NCBI GenBank assembly: GCA_946887295.1
Contig: CAMPKP010000003.1
Location: 6,392-70,391 of the forward strand
Length of the DNA: 64,000 nucleotides
DNA from: an uncultured Gemmatimonadota bacterium
Lineage (GTDB): Bacteria > Gemmatimonadota > Gemmatimonadetes > Gemmatimonadales > GWC2-71-9
Direction: 5' to 3'
Shown piece after piece: positions 7,038 to 16,446 of the stretch; position 1 is the stretch's first letter, and each line of letters begins with the position of its first letter. The notes beneath the pieces are model-generated. The model worked only from the letters and a program-made list of their open reading frames with translations, made no database searches and was not told where the DNA came from. A program made the position numbers and the translations under genes.

Positions 7038-9950
7038 ATGGCCCACCGGCCTCAGTCAGGCGCGCCCTCTCCGGCAGAACCCCTCGCCTGGTCAGCGACC
7101 GCGCTGCCCTGGGTCCGGGGTCTGCCGGTGATCGCCGGGTCGGCGGCGGCGTTCCTCGGCGTCCTGGCCGTCGAGACCTACGTCTTCGGCGCGGGTCCGC
7201 CGATCTCGGCCGGGCCCCTCCTTCCGCCCACCGTCCCGCTCACGGCACTGATGTTCGTGCTGACGGGCGGCAGCCTCCTGGCCCTGAAGGCAGACCTTCC
7301 CCGACATCAGATCGCGGCCGCGATCGGCACCATCCTGATCGCGGCGCTGGTGCTCGCCGAGTACCTGACCTGGCGGGACCTGGGGATCGACACCCTGCTC
7401 TTCCCCGACGATGTCGACCTCATGCAGTCCGCCTTTCCCGGCCGACCCGCGCCGATCAGCGCGCTCTGCTTCCTCCTGATCGCCCTCGCGCTGGTGCTCA
7501 CGAAGGACGACTGGCATCTGGAGCACCGGCGGGTTCATCTGGCGTCGCTCATGGTCGCCGCGGTCCTTCCCCTCATCTCGGTGATGGGCCACCTGTTCGG
7601 CGTGCCCGAGCTGTACGCCTTCGCCCCGGGTGTGGGGACCTCGCTGGTGAGCGCACTCCTTCTCGTCCTCGTCGCGCTCGGCGTCGCCGCCGCCACCCAC
7701 GAGGCGATGGTCGTGCAGCTGCTGACCGATCACAACCCGGGGACCATCCTGCTGCGGCGGCTGCTGCCCGTCGCGGTGCTGATCCCCCTGCTCTTCGCCG
7801 CGGGCAGCCTGCTCGCGCTCCGGCTCGGCCTCTACCAGAAGCACGCGGTTCTGGCGCTGTTCGTCGCCGTCTTCATCGGACTGTCGCTGGCCGCCGCGTT
7901 CAGAGTGGCCGCGGTGGTGCGGCGCGCCGACGTGGAGCGCCGCGCCGCCGAATGGGCCAAGGCCGACATGGCCCTGAGCGAGCGGCTGCTGCAGGCGGAG
8001 CAGGCCACGGGCGCCGCGCTCCGTGAGAGCGTCCGACAGACCCGGGAGCTGCTCGAGATCCTGAGCCACGCGCCGGTGATGGCCCGCGGGCTGGACGGGC
8101 GGATTCAGTTCTGGAGCGCCGGCGCACAGCGGCTGTACGGCTGGGAGGAGCACGAGGCGGTCGGCGCCGATGCCCTCGAGCTGCTGCAGACGGAGCTTCC
8201 CGTGACCGCCGACGAGGCGGCGGCAGCGCTGCTCGAGGTGGGGGAGTGGCACGCGGAGCTGTCGCGCCGGTCGAGGACCGGGGGGCGGGTGCAGGTCGCG
8301 AGCCACTGGATCCTGCACCGCGATCAGAACGGCCGCCCCGGAGCGGTGATCGAGGTGGACAACGACGTGACCGAGCAGAAGCACGCCGAGGAGGCGCTCC
8401 GGCGGGGAGAGGCGAGATATCGCGCGCTGGTCGCCGCGGCGGCGCAGATCGTGTGGACCGCCTCGGCCGACGGGCGCCGCCCGCTCGACACCAGCCAGTG
8501 GGAGGCCTTCACCGGGCAGACCGGCTCCGAGGCCACCTGGGGCGGATGGTTCGAGGCGATCCATCCCGACGACCGCCCCGAGGCGATCCGCGCCTGGAGC
8601 GAGGCCGTCGCCGGACGCCGGCCGCTCGCCACCGAGCACCGGCTCCGCCGCCGCGACGGCGAATATCGCAGCATGGAGGTCCGGGCGGTCCCCGTGCTGG
8701 ACGACCAGAATCGTCTGCGCGAGTGGGTCGGGGCCCACACCGACATCACCGAGCGGGTCCACGCCGAGGAGCAGTTGAGCCAGGCCCAGCGGCTCCAGGC
8801 CGTGGGCACGCTCGCCGGCGGCGTCGCGCACGAGGTCAACAACCAGCTGATGGCGGTGCTCGGCTTCGGCGAGTTCGTGCTCGGCGCGCTGGGGCAGGAG
8901 CACCCGCAGGCGGGGGACGTCCGGGAGATGGTCGGCGCCGCGACCCGCGCGGCCCGCGTCGCCCAGCAGCTGCTCACCTTCAGTCGCCGCCAGGTCAAGC
9001 AGACGCAGCTCCTCGATCCGTCCGCCGCGATCACCGCGCTCGCACCGGTGCTCGAGCGCCTGCTGGGCGCGGACAAGAGCCTGGTGCTGCTCCCGAACCG
9101 CGCCCGCTACCGGGTGCTCGCCGACCCTACCCAGATCGATCAGGTGCTGATCAACCTGGCGGCGAACGCCCGCGACGCGATGCGCACCGGCGGGCGACTC
9201 ACGGTGAGCACCGACGACGTGATGCTGGACCAGGAGTACGCCGATGCACACCGGGTGAGCCATCTGGTTCCGGGTCCGTACGTGCGGATCACCGTCTCGG
9301 ACACCGGGATCGGCATGAGCAAGGAGACCCTGGCGAAGGTCTTCGAGCCCTTCTACACCACCAAGCCGGTGGGGGCCGGGACCGGCCTCGGTCTCTCCAC
9401 CGTGTACGGCATCGTGAAGCAGCACGACGGGTTCATCTGGGCCTACAGCGAGCCCGGCCTGGGCACGACGATGAAGATCTACCTTCCCGGGTCGCCGGAG
9501 CACCTGGCCGTCACGCCGCCCCCCGAGCCTGAGCCGATCGGGGAGTCCAGGGACGAGCTGACACCGGCGCTGGTGCTCGTCGTCGAGGACGAGCCCGCCA
9601 TCCGCGAGCTGGTGCGTCGTACGCTCGAGGCCGCCGGGCTGGTGGTCATCGAGGCGGAGGACGGCCGGCAGGCACTGGACATCTTCGCGCTCGGCGGAGA
9701 ACCGCCCAAACTGGTGCTCTCGGACGTGATCATGCCGCACCTGAACGGGCGCGAGCTGAGCGACGCGCTCGCCGACCTCCATCCCAGCCTGCCGGTGCTC
9801 TTCATGTCGGGCTACACCGGCGACGACGTGCTCGCCCGCAGCCTGCTGCCGGAGACGGCGCCCTTCATCCAGAAACCCTTCGCGCCCGAGGAGCTGTTGT
9901 CACGGGTTCGGGAAATGCTGGCGGGGGCGCCGATTTCGGAGGTACGTTAG
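7038..9950 (+). CDS. Membrane-bound hybrid sensor histidine kinase
   Basis: The N-terminal ~300 residues hold about eight hydrophobic segments, such as PVIAGSAAAFLGVLAV and AVLALFVAVFIGLSLAAAF, and form a membrane sensor module of unknown ligand. Two PAS domains follow (about 330-450 and 460-580). The HisKA box is GGVAHEVNNQL with His about 598. The ATPase domain carries LINLAANARDAM and GAGTGLGLSTVYG. A C-terminal receiver has the phospho-acceptor about Asp896 in VLSDVIMPH. Its catalytic half is a close paralogue of the kinase at 2782-5130. ATG at 7038 is preferred over TTG at 6999, although neither has a good ribosome binding site. A conserved membrane-protein gene follows after 37 bp and may be co-transcribed. 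Confidence 0.9.
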   Translation: MAHRPQSGAPSPAEPLAWSATALPWVRGLPVIAGSAAAFLGVLAVETYVFGAGPPISAGPLLPPTVPLTALMFVLTGGSLLALKADLPRHQIAAAIGTILIAALVLAEYLTWRDLGIDTLLFPDDVDLMQSAFPGRPAPISALCFLLIALALVLTKDDWHLEHRRVHLASLMVAAVLPLISVMGHLFGVPELYAFAPGVGTSLVSALLLVLVALGVAAATHEAMVVQLLTDHNPGTILLRRLLPVAVLIPLLFAAGSLLALRLGLYQKHAVLALFVAVFIGLSLAAAFRVAAVVRRADVERRAAEWAKADMALSERLLQAEQATGAALRESVRQTRELLEILSHAPVMARGLDGRIQFWSAGAQRLYGWEEHEAVGADALELLQTELPVTADEAAAALLEVGEWHAELSRRSRTGGRVQVASHWILHRDQNGRPGAVIEVDNDVTEQKHAEEALRRGEARYRALVAAAAQIVWTASADGRRPLDTSQWEAFTGQTGSEATWGGWFEAIHPDDRPEAIRAWSEAVAGRRPLATEHRLRRRDGEYRSMEVRAVPVLDDQNRLREWVGAHTDITERVHAEEQLSQAQRLQAVGTLAGGVAHEVNNQLMAVLGFGEFVLGALGQEHPQAGDVREMVGAATRAARVAQQLLTFSRRQVKQTQLLDPSAAITALAPVLERLLGADKSLVLLPNRARYRVLADPTQIDQVLINLAANARDAMRTGGRLTVSTDDVMLDQEYADAHRVSHLVPGPYVRITVSDTGIGMSKETLAKVFEPFYTTKPVGAGTGLGLSTVYGIVKQHDGFIWAYSEPGLGTTMKIYLPGSPEHLAVTPPPEPEPIGESRDELTPALVLVVEDEPAIRELVRRTLEAAGLVVIEAEDGRQALDIFALGGEPPKLVLSDVIMPHLNGRELSDALADLHPSLPVLFMSGYTGDDVLARSLLPETAPFIQKPFAPEELLSRVREMLAGAPISEVR

Positions 9951-9987
9951 CGCGTTCCCGATTCCTCCCCTCGCCCCGGAAGGCCCC

Positions 9988-10548
9988 ATGTCGATTCTCG
10001 GCGCCCTGTGGCTCCCCATCGTCCTCTCGGCGGTCCTCGTCTTCGTCCTCAGCGCCATCATCCACATGGTGCTCAAGTACCACAACAGCGACTACAAACG
10101 GCTGCCGAACGAGGATGCGGTGCGCGCGGCGATTCGCGCGGGCAAGCCCGAGCCGGGGCAGTATGTCTTCCCCTACGCGGGCGGAATGAAGGAGATGGAG
10201 CTGCCGGAGATGAAGCAGAAGTACGCCGAAGGGCCGGTGGGAGTCCTGACGCTCCGCCGCCCGGGGCCCTTCACGATGACGCCGGCCCTGACCCAGTGGT
10301 TCCTGTTCACCCTGCTGGTGTCGGCGTTCGTCGCCTATGTCGCGTCCCATGCGCTGCCTCCGGACGCCGAGTACCTTCGCGTCTTCAAGGTCGTGGGAGC
10401 GGTCGCGTTCATGGCCTACGGGATCGGCCACCTCCCCGCGGCCATCTGGATGGGCAAGCCGTGGTCCGTTGCGGCAAAGGAGGTCTTCGACGGGCTGCTG
10501 TACGCGCTGGTGACGGCGGGAACCTTCGGGTGGCTGTGGCCCAGATAG
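9988..10548 (+). CDS. Conserved hypothetical 4-TM membrane protein
   Basis: The 186-residue product starts with a membrane helix (LPIVLSAVLVFVLSAIIHMV). A ~75-residue soluble stretch follows, containing YHNSDYKRLPNEDAV and FPYAGGMKEMELPEM. Three more hydrophobic segments come next (FLFTLLVSAFVAYVASHAL, VVGAVAFMAYGIGHLPAAIW, LLYALVTAGTFGWLW). I cannot assign a function. It follows the histidine kinase by 37 bp and precedes a hairpin terminator, so it is probably the last gene of that unit. Confidence 0.75.
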   Translation: MSILGALWLPIVLSAVLVFVLSAIIHMVLKYHNSDYKRLPNEDAVRAAIRAGKPEPGQYVFPYAGGMKEMELPEMKQKYAEGPVGVLTLRRPGPFTMTPALTQWFLFTLLVSAFVAYVASHALPPDAEYLRVFKVVGAVAFMAYGIGHLPAAIWMGKPWSVAAKEVFDGLLYALVTAGTFGWLWPR

Positions 10549-10553
10549 GAGCG

Positions 10554-10595
10554 CGGGGGGAACGGTGCGCGCCACTCACCGTCCCCCGGTTTTCT
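10554..10595 (+). terminator. Terminator between convergent genes
   Basis: A hairpin formed by 10554-10567 and 10577-10588 (12 pairs with a 2-nt bulge) is followed by gttttct. It lies exactly between the convergent stops at 10548 and 10594. Confidence 0.7.
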
Positions 10596-12621
10596 ACCGC
10601 GGAAAACCCTCCGGCAGCCCTCCGTCCACCGTGATGATATCCCCCGTGGTGAAGCGGAATTTGTCGCTTGCCAGCAACACCGCCAGGTCGGCTACCGCCT
10701 CCGCCGGGATGAGCTTGGCGCCCATCAGGTTCCGGCGCCGGTACGTCTCCAGCTGCTCCTCGACCGTCACCCCGCGGCTCGCGGCCCGCTCCCGCACGAA
10801 TTGCTGGAACAGGGGCGTGTCCACCTGGTCGGCGTTGATGGCGTTCACCCGGATGCGGTCGGGACCCAGCTCGACGGCGGCGACCCGGAGCGCCTGAAGC
10901 AGCGCGGCCTTGCTGCCGCCGTAGGCCACGGCCTCCTTCCCGGGCACCAGCGCGGCCTTGGACACCGACGCCACGATGGCTCCCCCCGACCCCTGGCGCC
11001 GCATCACGAGGGCGGCCCGCCCGATCGCCGCGACGGCGCCGAGATAGTGCACCTCGAGCTGGCGCTGGAGATCCTCACGGCGGATCTCGGTGATCGGCGC
11101 GAAGCGCGGCGGTGCGCCCGCCGTATAGAACAGCGAGTCCACGCCGCCGAACTCGAGCACGGTACGGCGGAAGAGCGCATCGAGGCTCCCGTCGTCGCGC
11201 ACGTCCACCGCGGCACCGGCCGCCCGCCCCGGAAAGCGCTTCGAGACCTCCGAGGCGACGCTCTCCGCCACGGCGCCGTCGAGATCGGCCACCACGACGT
11301 GCGCGCCCTCCTCGGCGAACCGGATCGCGGCGCTCCGGCCGATGCCGCTGCCACCGCCGATGACCACCACCACGTGCCGGGGCAGCAGCCGGGTCGCCCG
11401 GTCCTTCGCGATCTGCTCGTCCACCTTGCGACGCTCCAGGGGCCAGTGCTCGAACTCGAACACGTCGCGCTCGCCGATGAACTCGAACCGGTCCACCGCC
11501 TCCGCATTCTCGATCGTCTCCAGCACCGCGCGATAGCAGACGTTGGCGGTCACCGCGCCCCGCTTGTCGCTGAACGCCGTGATGACGCCGAGACCGGGGA
11601 CGAGCACCACCTTGGCCCAGTCGTCCAGCGGCCGCTCGCCGCCGGCAGCGTTCCGGCGGTGGTACTCCTCGTACTCCGCGCGTGCCGCGGCGAGGCCGCT
11701 CCGCACCTGCGCGGCCAGCCGATCCTCCGGGGCCGTGAGATCGAGATCGAGCCAGACCGGCAGCCGTCCTGCCCGGAGCAGGTGCTCCGGGGTCGCCATT
11801 CCGCGGCGGACCAGCTCGGGCGTGCGCTCCGCCGCGAGCGCCGCCAGCAGGTCGTCGCCGTCATCGAAGTGCAGGACGACCCGATCGGCTCTGCCGAGCT
11901 CCCCGCGCACCACCGGCAGTACCACCTCCGCGAGCCGCTCCCGCTGCTCTGCGGGGGGCGCGGCCGCACGCGCCTGACCCAGCAGGCGGCGGCCGCGGCG
12001 GGCGGTGGCGAGGAACTGGTCGATCCGGCCCACCGACGCGGTGAGACGAGCGTGGCATGCCTCCGCATCGTTGCCCCAGACGACCAGCCCATGATGGGCG
12101 AGGGCCATCCCGATCGCACCGGCCGGGATGCGGTCGACCATCTCGCTGACCGACCGCGCCAGCGGAAAGCCGGGACGGATGTAGGGCACGTACACGATTC
12201 CACCCTCGAACAGCTCGTCCACCAGCCGCTCGGCCGTGCCGTCGGGGACGTTGGTGAGGCTCATCGTCGCGACGTCGTGGGTGTGCGCGATCACGCGGTG
12301 TGGAAGCAGCGAGTGAAGCGGCGTCTCGACGCTGGGGGCGGGGCCCTCGGCGAGCATGCAGCTCGCCATGAACCGCATCATCTCCGCATCGCTCATCCCC
12401 TCGGCGGCTCGCAGCCCCTCCAGCCGGGTGAGCGACAGACGGGTGAACCCCTCGCGCCCGATGGTCCGGAGGTCGGTACCGCTCCCTTTCACCAGCAAGG
12501 CGTCCCCGATCTTGATCGAGGTGTTGCCTCCACCGGGCTGGACCAGCCGGGGCTCCCGGCCGAGGAGATTGGAGAGGTGCACGAGGCTATCGAGGGGGTC
12601 GGACTGGGGGGTTTCCGCCAT
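10594..12621 (-). CDS. Bifunctional aldolase / short-chain dehydrogenase
   Basis: This 675-residue fusion has a class II (zinc) aldolase/adducin-type domain at the N terminus (about 1-400) and an SDR domain at the C terminus (about 420-675). Metal-ligand candidates in the aldolase are IAHTHDVATM and ALAHHGLVVWG. The SDR shows the Rossmann motif GGGSGIGRS, catalytic Ser in VASVSKAA and the YxxxK motif in AYGGSKAAL. The architecture is that of RhaD-type rhamnulose-1-phosphate aldolase fused to a (lact)aldehyde/alcohol dehydrogenase, used in deoxy-sugar catabolism. No kinase, isomerase or transporter for such a sugar lies nearby, so the substrate is not proven. The ATG at 12621 is chosen because the aldolase similarity begins there. 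Confidence 0.88.
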   Translation of the reverse strand: MAETPQSDPLDSLVHLSNLLGREPRLVQPGGGNTSIKIGDALLVKGSGTDLRTIGREGFTRLSLTRLEGLRAAEGMSDAEMMRFMASCMLAEGPAPSVETPLHSLLPHRVIAHTHDVATMSLTNVPDGTAERLVDELFEGGIVYVPYIRPGFPLARSVSEMVDRIPAGAIGMALAHHGLVVWGNDAEACHARLTASVGRIDQFLATARRGRRLLGQARAAAPPAEQRERLAEVVLPVVRGELGRADRVVLHFDDGDDLLAALAAERTPELVRRGMATPEHLLRAGRLPVWLDLDLTAPEDRLAAQVRSGLAAARAEYEEYHRRNAAGGERPLDDWAKVVLVPGLGVITAFSDKRGAVTANVCYRAVLETIENAEAVDRFEFIGERDVFEFEHWPLERRKVDEQIAKDRATRLLPRHVVVVIGGGSGIGRSAAIRFAEEGAHVVVADLDGAVAESVASEVSKRFPGRAAGAAVDVRDDGSLDALFRRTVLEFGGVDSLFYTAGAPPRFAPITEIRREDLQRQLEVHYLGAVAAIGRAALVMRRQGSGGAIVASVSKAALVPGKEAVAYGGSKAALLQALRVAAVELGPDRIRVNAINADQVDTPLFQQFVRERAASRGVTVEEQLETYRRRNLMGAKLIPAEAVADLAVLLASDKFRFTTGDIITVDGGLPEGFPR

Positions 12622-12675
12622 CGCAGGAAGATGCCGGCGCCGGGGCCTCGGCGCGAGGTCGATGGAGGCTTGCCG

Positions 12676-12714
12676 GCAATCCCGATTGCGCGATTCCCCA
12701 TTTTTTTGTATGAT
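12676..12714 (+). promoter_or_regulatory. Sigma70-like promoter of the TonB receptor, with overlapping dyad
   Basis: TTGCGC (12686-12691) and TATGAT (12709-12714) are separated by 17 bp, which predicts a start site near 12721. A perfect dyad, GCAATC-cc-GATTGC (12676-12689), overlaps the -35 and may be an extra operator. Confidence 0.55.
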
Positions 12715-12732
12715 GGCCCCGCGAACTGAAGT

Positions 12733-12754
12733 CGAAATGAAAACCATTCTCATT
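12733..12754 (+). promoter_or_regulatory. Fur-box-like operator
   Basis: The 19-mer at 12733-12751 (core AATGAAAACCATTCTC) matches the classical Fur consensus at 13 of 19 positions, and the following CATT extends the hexamer pattern. It sits just downstream of the predicted transcription start, where a bound repressor would block initiation. This fits iron repression of the siderophore receptor. Confidence 0.7.
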
Positions 12755-12781
12755 CTTGAGCTCTTGATGACCTCAGGCCAC

Positions 12782-15142
12782 ATGTCCCGCTGCGCCTCTC
12801 TGGCGGCCCTCCTCCTGGGAGCCCTCACGGTCCAGACCGCCTCGGCCCAGGACCACGCACTCGCCGCCATCGCCGTCGCTCGGGCGTCGAGCGATACCAC
12901 CGTCAAGCGGTCGTTCCGGATTCCGCCCCAGCCTCTCCCCGCGGCGCTGCGGGAGTTCGCCCGCCAGTCGGGCCTCCGCGTCCGGACCGACACCGAGATC
13001 CCGGCCGTGAGGTCCTCCGGGGCGGTCGGAAGGCTCACGCCCCTCGACGCGCTGCGCCGCGTGATCGCGGGGACCGGGCTCGCCGCCCGCGCTGTGGACG
13101 ACACGACCGTCGTGGTGCAGCAGGAGAGCTCAGGGGCCTACATGCTGGATCCGGTCGAAGTGGTGGCGCGGCGGCCGGCCGGCTCGGACGCGGTGACCTC
13201 GACGGCGACCAAGACGCCGACCCCGCTGCGCGACGTGCCGCAGGCGGTGACGGTCGTGAGCCGCACGCTGATCGCGGACCAGGGCATGCAGAGCATGGCC
13301 GACGTCGCGCGCTACGTCCCCGGCGTCACCATGGGCCAGGGCGAGGGCAACCGGGACCAGCCCACCATCCGCGGCAACAGCTCGACTTCGACCTTCTTCG
13401 TCAACGGCGTGCGGGACGACGTGCAGTACTTCCGCGACCTGTACAACGTGGAGCGGGTCGAGGGGCTCAAGGGTGCGAACGCGCTCATCTTCGGCCGGGG
13501 CACCGGCGGCGGGGTCATCAACCGGGTGACCAAAGAGGCCGAGTGGACTCCGACCCGCGAGCTGACCGTGCAGGGCGGGTCGTTCGGCACCAGGCGCGGC
13601 TCGGTGGACTTCGGCCAGGGCGTCTCCGAGACGGTGGCGCTCCGGCTGAACGGCATGTACGAGAACTCCGACCGCTTCCGGCAGGACGTGACGGTCGAGC
13701 GCTACGGGATCAACCCGGCCGTGTCCCTCGCCGCCGGCGACGACACCCGCATCTCGGCCAACTTCGAGCACTTCTACGATTACCGCACGGCCGACCGCGG
13801 CATCCCGTCCTTCCAGGGACAACCGGCCGAGATCGACGCGCGGACCTTCTTCGGCGATCCGTCGCTGAGCTGGTCGGACGCGGACATCGACGTGGGCACC
13901 GCCCTGCTCGAGCACGATGTGACTCCCGGCCTGCAGCTTCGCAACCGCACCGTGTACGGCGACTACGACAAGATGTACCAGAACGTCTTCCCCGGCTCGG
14001 TGGACTCGACGGGGGCGCTGGTCAGCATCTCGGCCTACAACAACCGGAACGACCGGACCAACCTGTTCAACCAGACCGAGCTCACCCTCCGCACCGTCAC
14101 GGGGTCCGTCGCACACACGCTGCTCGGCGGCGTGGAGCTGGGCCGCCAGACCAGCAGGAATCTCCGCAACACCGGCTTCTTCGACGGAAGCGTCACCTCG
14201 GTCACCGCCCCGCTCGATCATCCCACGATTCACCGGCCGGTGGTTTTCCGCCCCAGCGAGACCGACGCCGACAACCGGACCCGCGCCACGACGCTCGGCG
14301 TCTACCTGCAGGACCAGATCGCCCTCTCGCCGCACCTGCAGGTCATCGCCGGCGCGCGGCTGGAGCGATTCGACCTCACCTTCCACAACTTCCGGAACGG
14401 CGAAGATCTCGCCCGCCGCGACCACCTGATCTCGCCCCGGGCGGGGGTGGTAGTGAAGCCGGTGGAGCCGCTCTCGTTCTACGGGAGCTACAGCGTGTCG
14501 TATCTGCCGAGCTCGGGCGACCAGTTCTCGTCGCTCACCGCCACGACGGAAACGCTGGAGCCCGAGAAGTTCGCGAACTACGAGGCGGGGGCCAAGCTCG
14601 ACCTCGCGACCGGGCTCGAGCTGAGCGCCGCCGTGTACCAGCTCGACCGGAGCAACACGAGCGCGCCCGACCCGGTGGATCCGTCCCGGACCATTCAGAC
14701 CGGCAGCCAGCGCACCAAGGGCATCGAGCTCGGCGCCACGGGGAAGCTCACTCCCGAGTGGCAGGTGGCGGCCGCCTACGCCAATCAGGACGCCTACGTC
14801 ACCAGCCGCACGGCGCAGGCCGAGACCGGTGCCAAGGCTCCGCTGGTGCCGCGCAACACGCTCTCGCTCTGGAACCGGTACCAGCTTCATCGCATGTGGG
14901 GGCTCGGGGCCGGGATCGTCTATCAGGACCGGATGTTCGCGGCGATCGACAACGCGGTCACGCTGCCGAGCTTCACCCGGTTCGATGCGGCGGCGTTCTT
15001 CACCCTGAGCCGCGAGCTCCGGGCCCAGGTCAACGTGGAGAACGTGTTCGACACGCGGTACTTCGTCACCTCGCACAGCAACAACAACATCAGCCCGGGC
15101 TCGCCGCGGGCGGTGCGGGTGTCGGTTACCGCCGGGTTCTGA
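12782..15142 (+). CDS. TonB-dependent siderophore receptor with STN domain
   Basis: This outer-membrane active transporter is probably for ferric siderophores. After a signal peptide (SLAALLLGALTVQTASAQ) comes a secretin/TonB short N-terminal (STN) domain, FRIPPQPLPAALREFARQSG. The plug follows (TPLRDVPQAVTVVSR, MADVARYVPGV, FVNGVRDDVQYFRDLYNVE), then a 22-strand barrel ending RVSVTAGF. An STN domain usually signals to a FecR-type anti-sigma factor, but none is next to it. Three in-frame ATGs exist (12737, 12767, 12782). The first lies inside the Fur-like box and upstream of any ribosome binding site, so 12782 is chosen because the signal peptide begins there. The product is about 786 residues. 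Confidence 0.92.
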   Translation: MSRCASLAALLLGALTVQTASAQDHALAAIAVARASSDTTVKRSFRIPPQPLPAALREFARQSGLRVRTDTEIPAVRSSGAVGRLTPLDALRRVIAGTGLAARAVDDTTVVVQQESSGAYMLDPVEVVARRPAGSDAVTSTATKTPTPLRDVPQAVTVVSRTLIADQGMQSMADVARYVPGVTMGQGEGNRDQPTIRGNSSTSTFFVNGVRDDVQYFRDLYNVERVEGLKGANALIFGRGTGGGVINRVTKEAEWTPTRELTVQGGSFGTRRGSVDFGQGVSETVALRLNGMYENSDRFRQDVTVERYGINPAVSLAAGDDTRISANFEHFYDYRTADRGIPSFQGQPAEIDARTFFGDPSLSWSDADIDVGTALLEHDVTPGLQLRNRTVYGDYDKMYQNVFPGSVDSTGALVSISAYNNRNDRTNLFNQTELTLRTVTGSVAHTLLGGVELGRQTSRNLRNTGFFDGSVTSVTAPLDHPTIHRPVVFRPSETDADNRTRATTLGVYLQDQIALSPHLQVIAGARLERFDLTFHNFRNGEDLARRDHLISPRAGVVVKPVEPLSFYGSYSVSYLPSSGDQFSSLTATTETLEPEKFANYEAGAKLDLATGLELSAAVYQLDRSNTSAPDPVDPSRTIQTGSQRTKGIELGATGKLTPEWQVAAAYANQDAYVTSRTAQAETGAKAPLVPRNTLSLWNRYQLHRMWGLGAGIVYQDRMFAAIDNAVTLPSFTRFDAAAFFTLSRELRAQVNVENVFDTRYFVTSHSNNNISPGSPRAVRVSVTAGF

Positions 15143-15172
15143 TGCGCGGGGGCGACCGGTTAGCTTGTGCGG

Positions 15173-16375
15173 ATGGATCTCACGACCGGCGTGCCGTTCT
15201 GGCTCGTCAAGGGTGGCCTTCCGGCCACCTATCCCAAGCTCGACCGTGATCTGCGCTGCGATCTCGCCGTCATCGGCGGCGGGATCACCGGCGCGATGCT
15301 CGGCCACCGGTTCGCGGAGGCGGGAATTCACACCGTTCTCCTCGAAGGCCGTGAGATGGGCTACGGCAGCACCGGGGCCAGCACCGCCCTGCTGCAGTAC
15401 GAGCTGGACCAGCACCTCACCGCCCTGGCCGACCGGATCGGCCCCGCATCGGCCCAGCGCTGTTACCGTCTCACTCTGGATGCGCTGGCCGGCATAGAGC
15501 GGCTGGCGCTCGATCTGGGCGGCGAATCGGAGCACTCCCGCAAGAGCAGCCTCTATCTCGCCTCCGGCCGGCGCGATGCCAAGGCCCTCGAGCGCGAGTG
15601 GAAGGCGCGGCGCCGGATGGGGATCGAGGTGGACCTGCTGTCCTCCAGCGATCTGCGCAGCCGCTTCTCCTTCGACCGCCCCGCGGCGCTGCTGTCGCGC
15701 GATGCGGGCGAGATCGACCCACTCCGTTTCACCCACGACCTGCTCGCCGCCGGGGGGCGCCAGGGACTCGAGGTCTATGACCGGACCGGGGTCGCCCGGT
15801 ACCAGTCGGACCGAAAGGGCGCGCTGCTCGAGACCGAGGACGGCTGGCGGGTCAGGGCGGGCAAGGCGATCTTCGCCACCGGCTACAACATCCCACCTTT
15901 CCTTCCCCGCGGGCCGATGCGGCTCGTCAGCACCTTCGCATTCGCCACCTCGCCGCTCCAGGGGTTCGATGGGTGGGAGGACCGCTGTCTCGTCTGGGAG
16001 ACGGCGCGGCCCTACTTCTACGCCCGCACCACCCCGGACGGCCGTGCGGTCGTCGGAGGCGCCGATCAGCCCTTCAAGGGCGCCCAGAAGGTGGACCGCA
16101 TGCAGGACAGGCAGACGGCGGCCCTGGCCCGGCAGTTCGCGGAGATGTTCCCCGGCATTCCCTTCGACGTGGATTGGAGCTGGGCGGGCACCTTCGTGGA
16201 GACGGCGGACGCCCTGCCCTACATCGGCGTCGCCCCCGAGTTCCCCAACGGCTACGTGGCGCTGGGGAACGGCGCGAACGGCATCGTCTTCGCCCATGTG
16301 GCCGCGGGCCTGCTGCTGGACCTCTATCTGGGTCGTGAGAACCCCGACGCGGCCCTCTTCCGCGTCGGCCGCTAA
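15173..16375 (+). CDS. FAD-dependent oxidoreductase, DAO family
   Basis: The 400-residue product has an N-terminal FAD-binding motif, VIGGGITGAMLGHRF, then LLEGREMGYGSTGAST and a C-terminal FAD-contact segment, ALGNGANGIVFAHVAAG. This is the fold of the glycine/D-amino-acid oxidase (DAO) group. No signal peptide is seen, so it is cytoplasmic. The substrate cannot be deduced. It follows the TonB receptor by 30 bp on the same strand and may be read from the same iron-regulated transcript. The ATG at 15173 is chosen over a GTG two codons upstream; neither has a strong ribosome binding site. Confidence 0.82.
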   Translation: MDLTTGVPFWLVKGGLPATYPKLDRDLRCDLAVIGGGITGAMLGHRFAEAGIHTVLLEGREMGYGSTGASTALLQYELDQHLTALADRIGPASAQRCYRLTLDALAGIERLALDLGGESEHSRKSSLYLASGRRDAKALEREWKARRRMGIEVDLLSSSDLRSRFSFDRPAALLSRDAGEIDPLRFTHDLLAAGGRQGLEVYDRTGVARYQSDRKGALLETEDGWRVRAGKAIFATGYNIPPFLPRGPMRLVSTFAFATSPLQGFDGWEDRCLVWETARPYFYARTTPDGRAVVGGADQPFKGAQKVDRMQDRQTAALARQFAEMFPGIPFDVDWSWAGTFVETADALPYIGVAPEFPNGYVALGNGANGIVFAHVAAGLLLDLYLGRENPDAALFRVGR

Positions 16376-16446
16376 AGTCCGCTCTGGCCGTCGGCGGTCG
16401 CAGGACGCAGATTGGGAGGTCGCCGTTCCGGCGCAGCAGAGGACCC

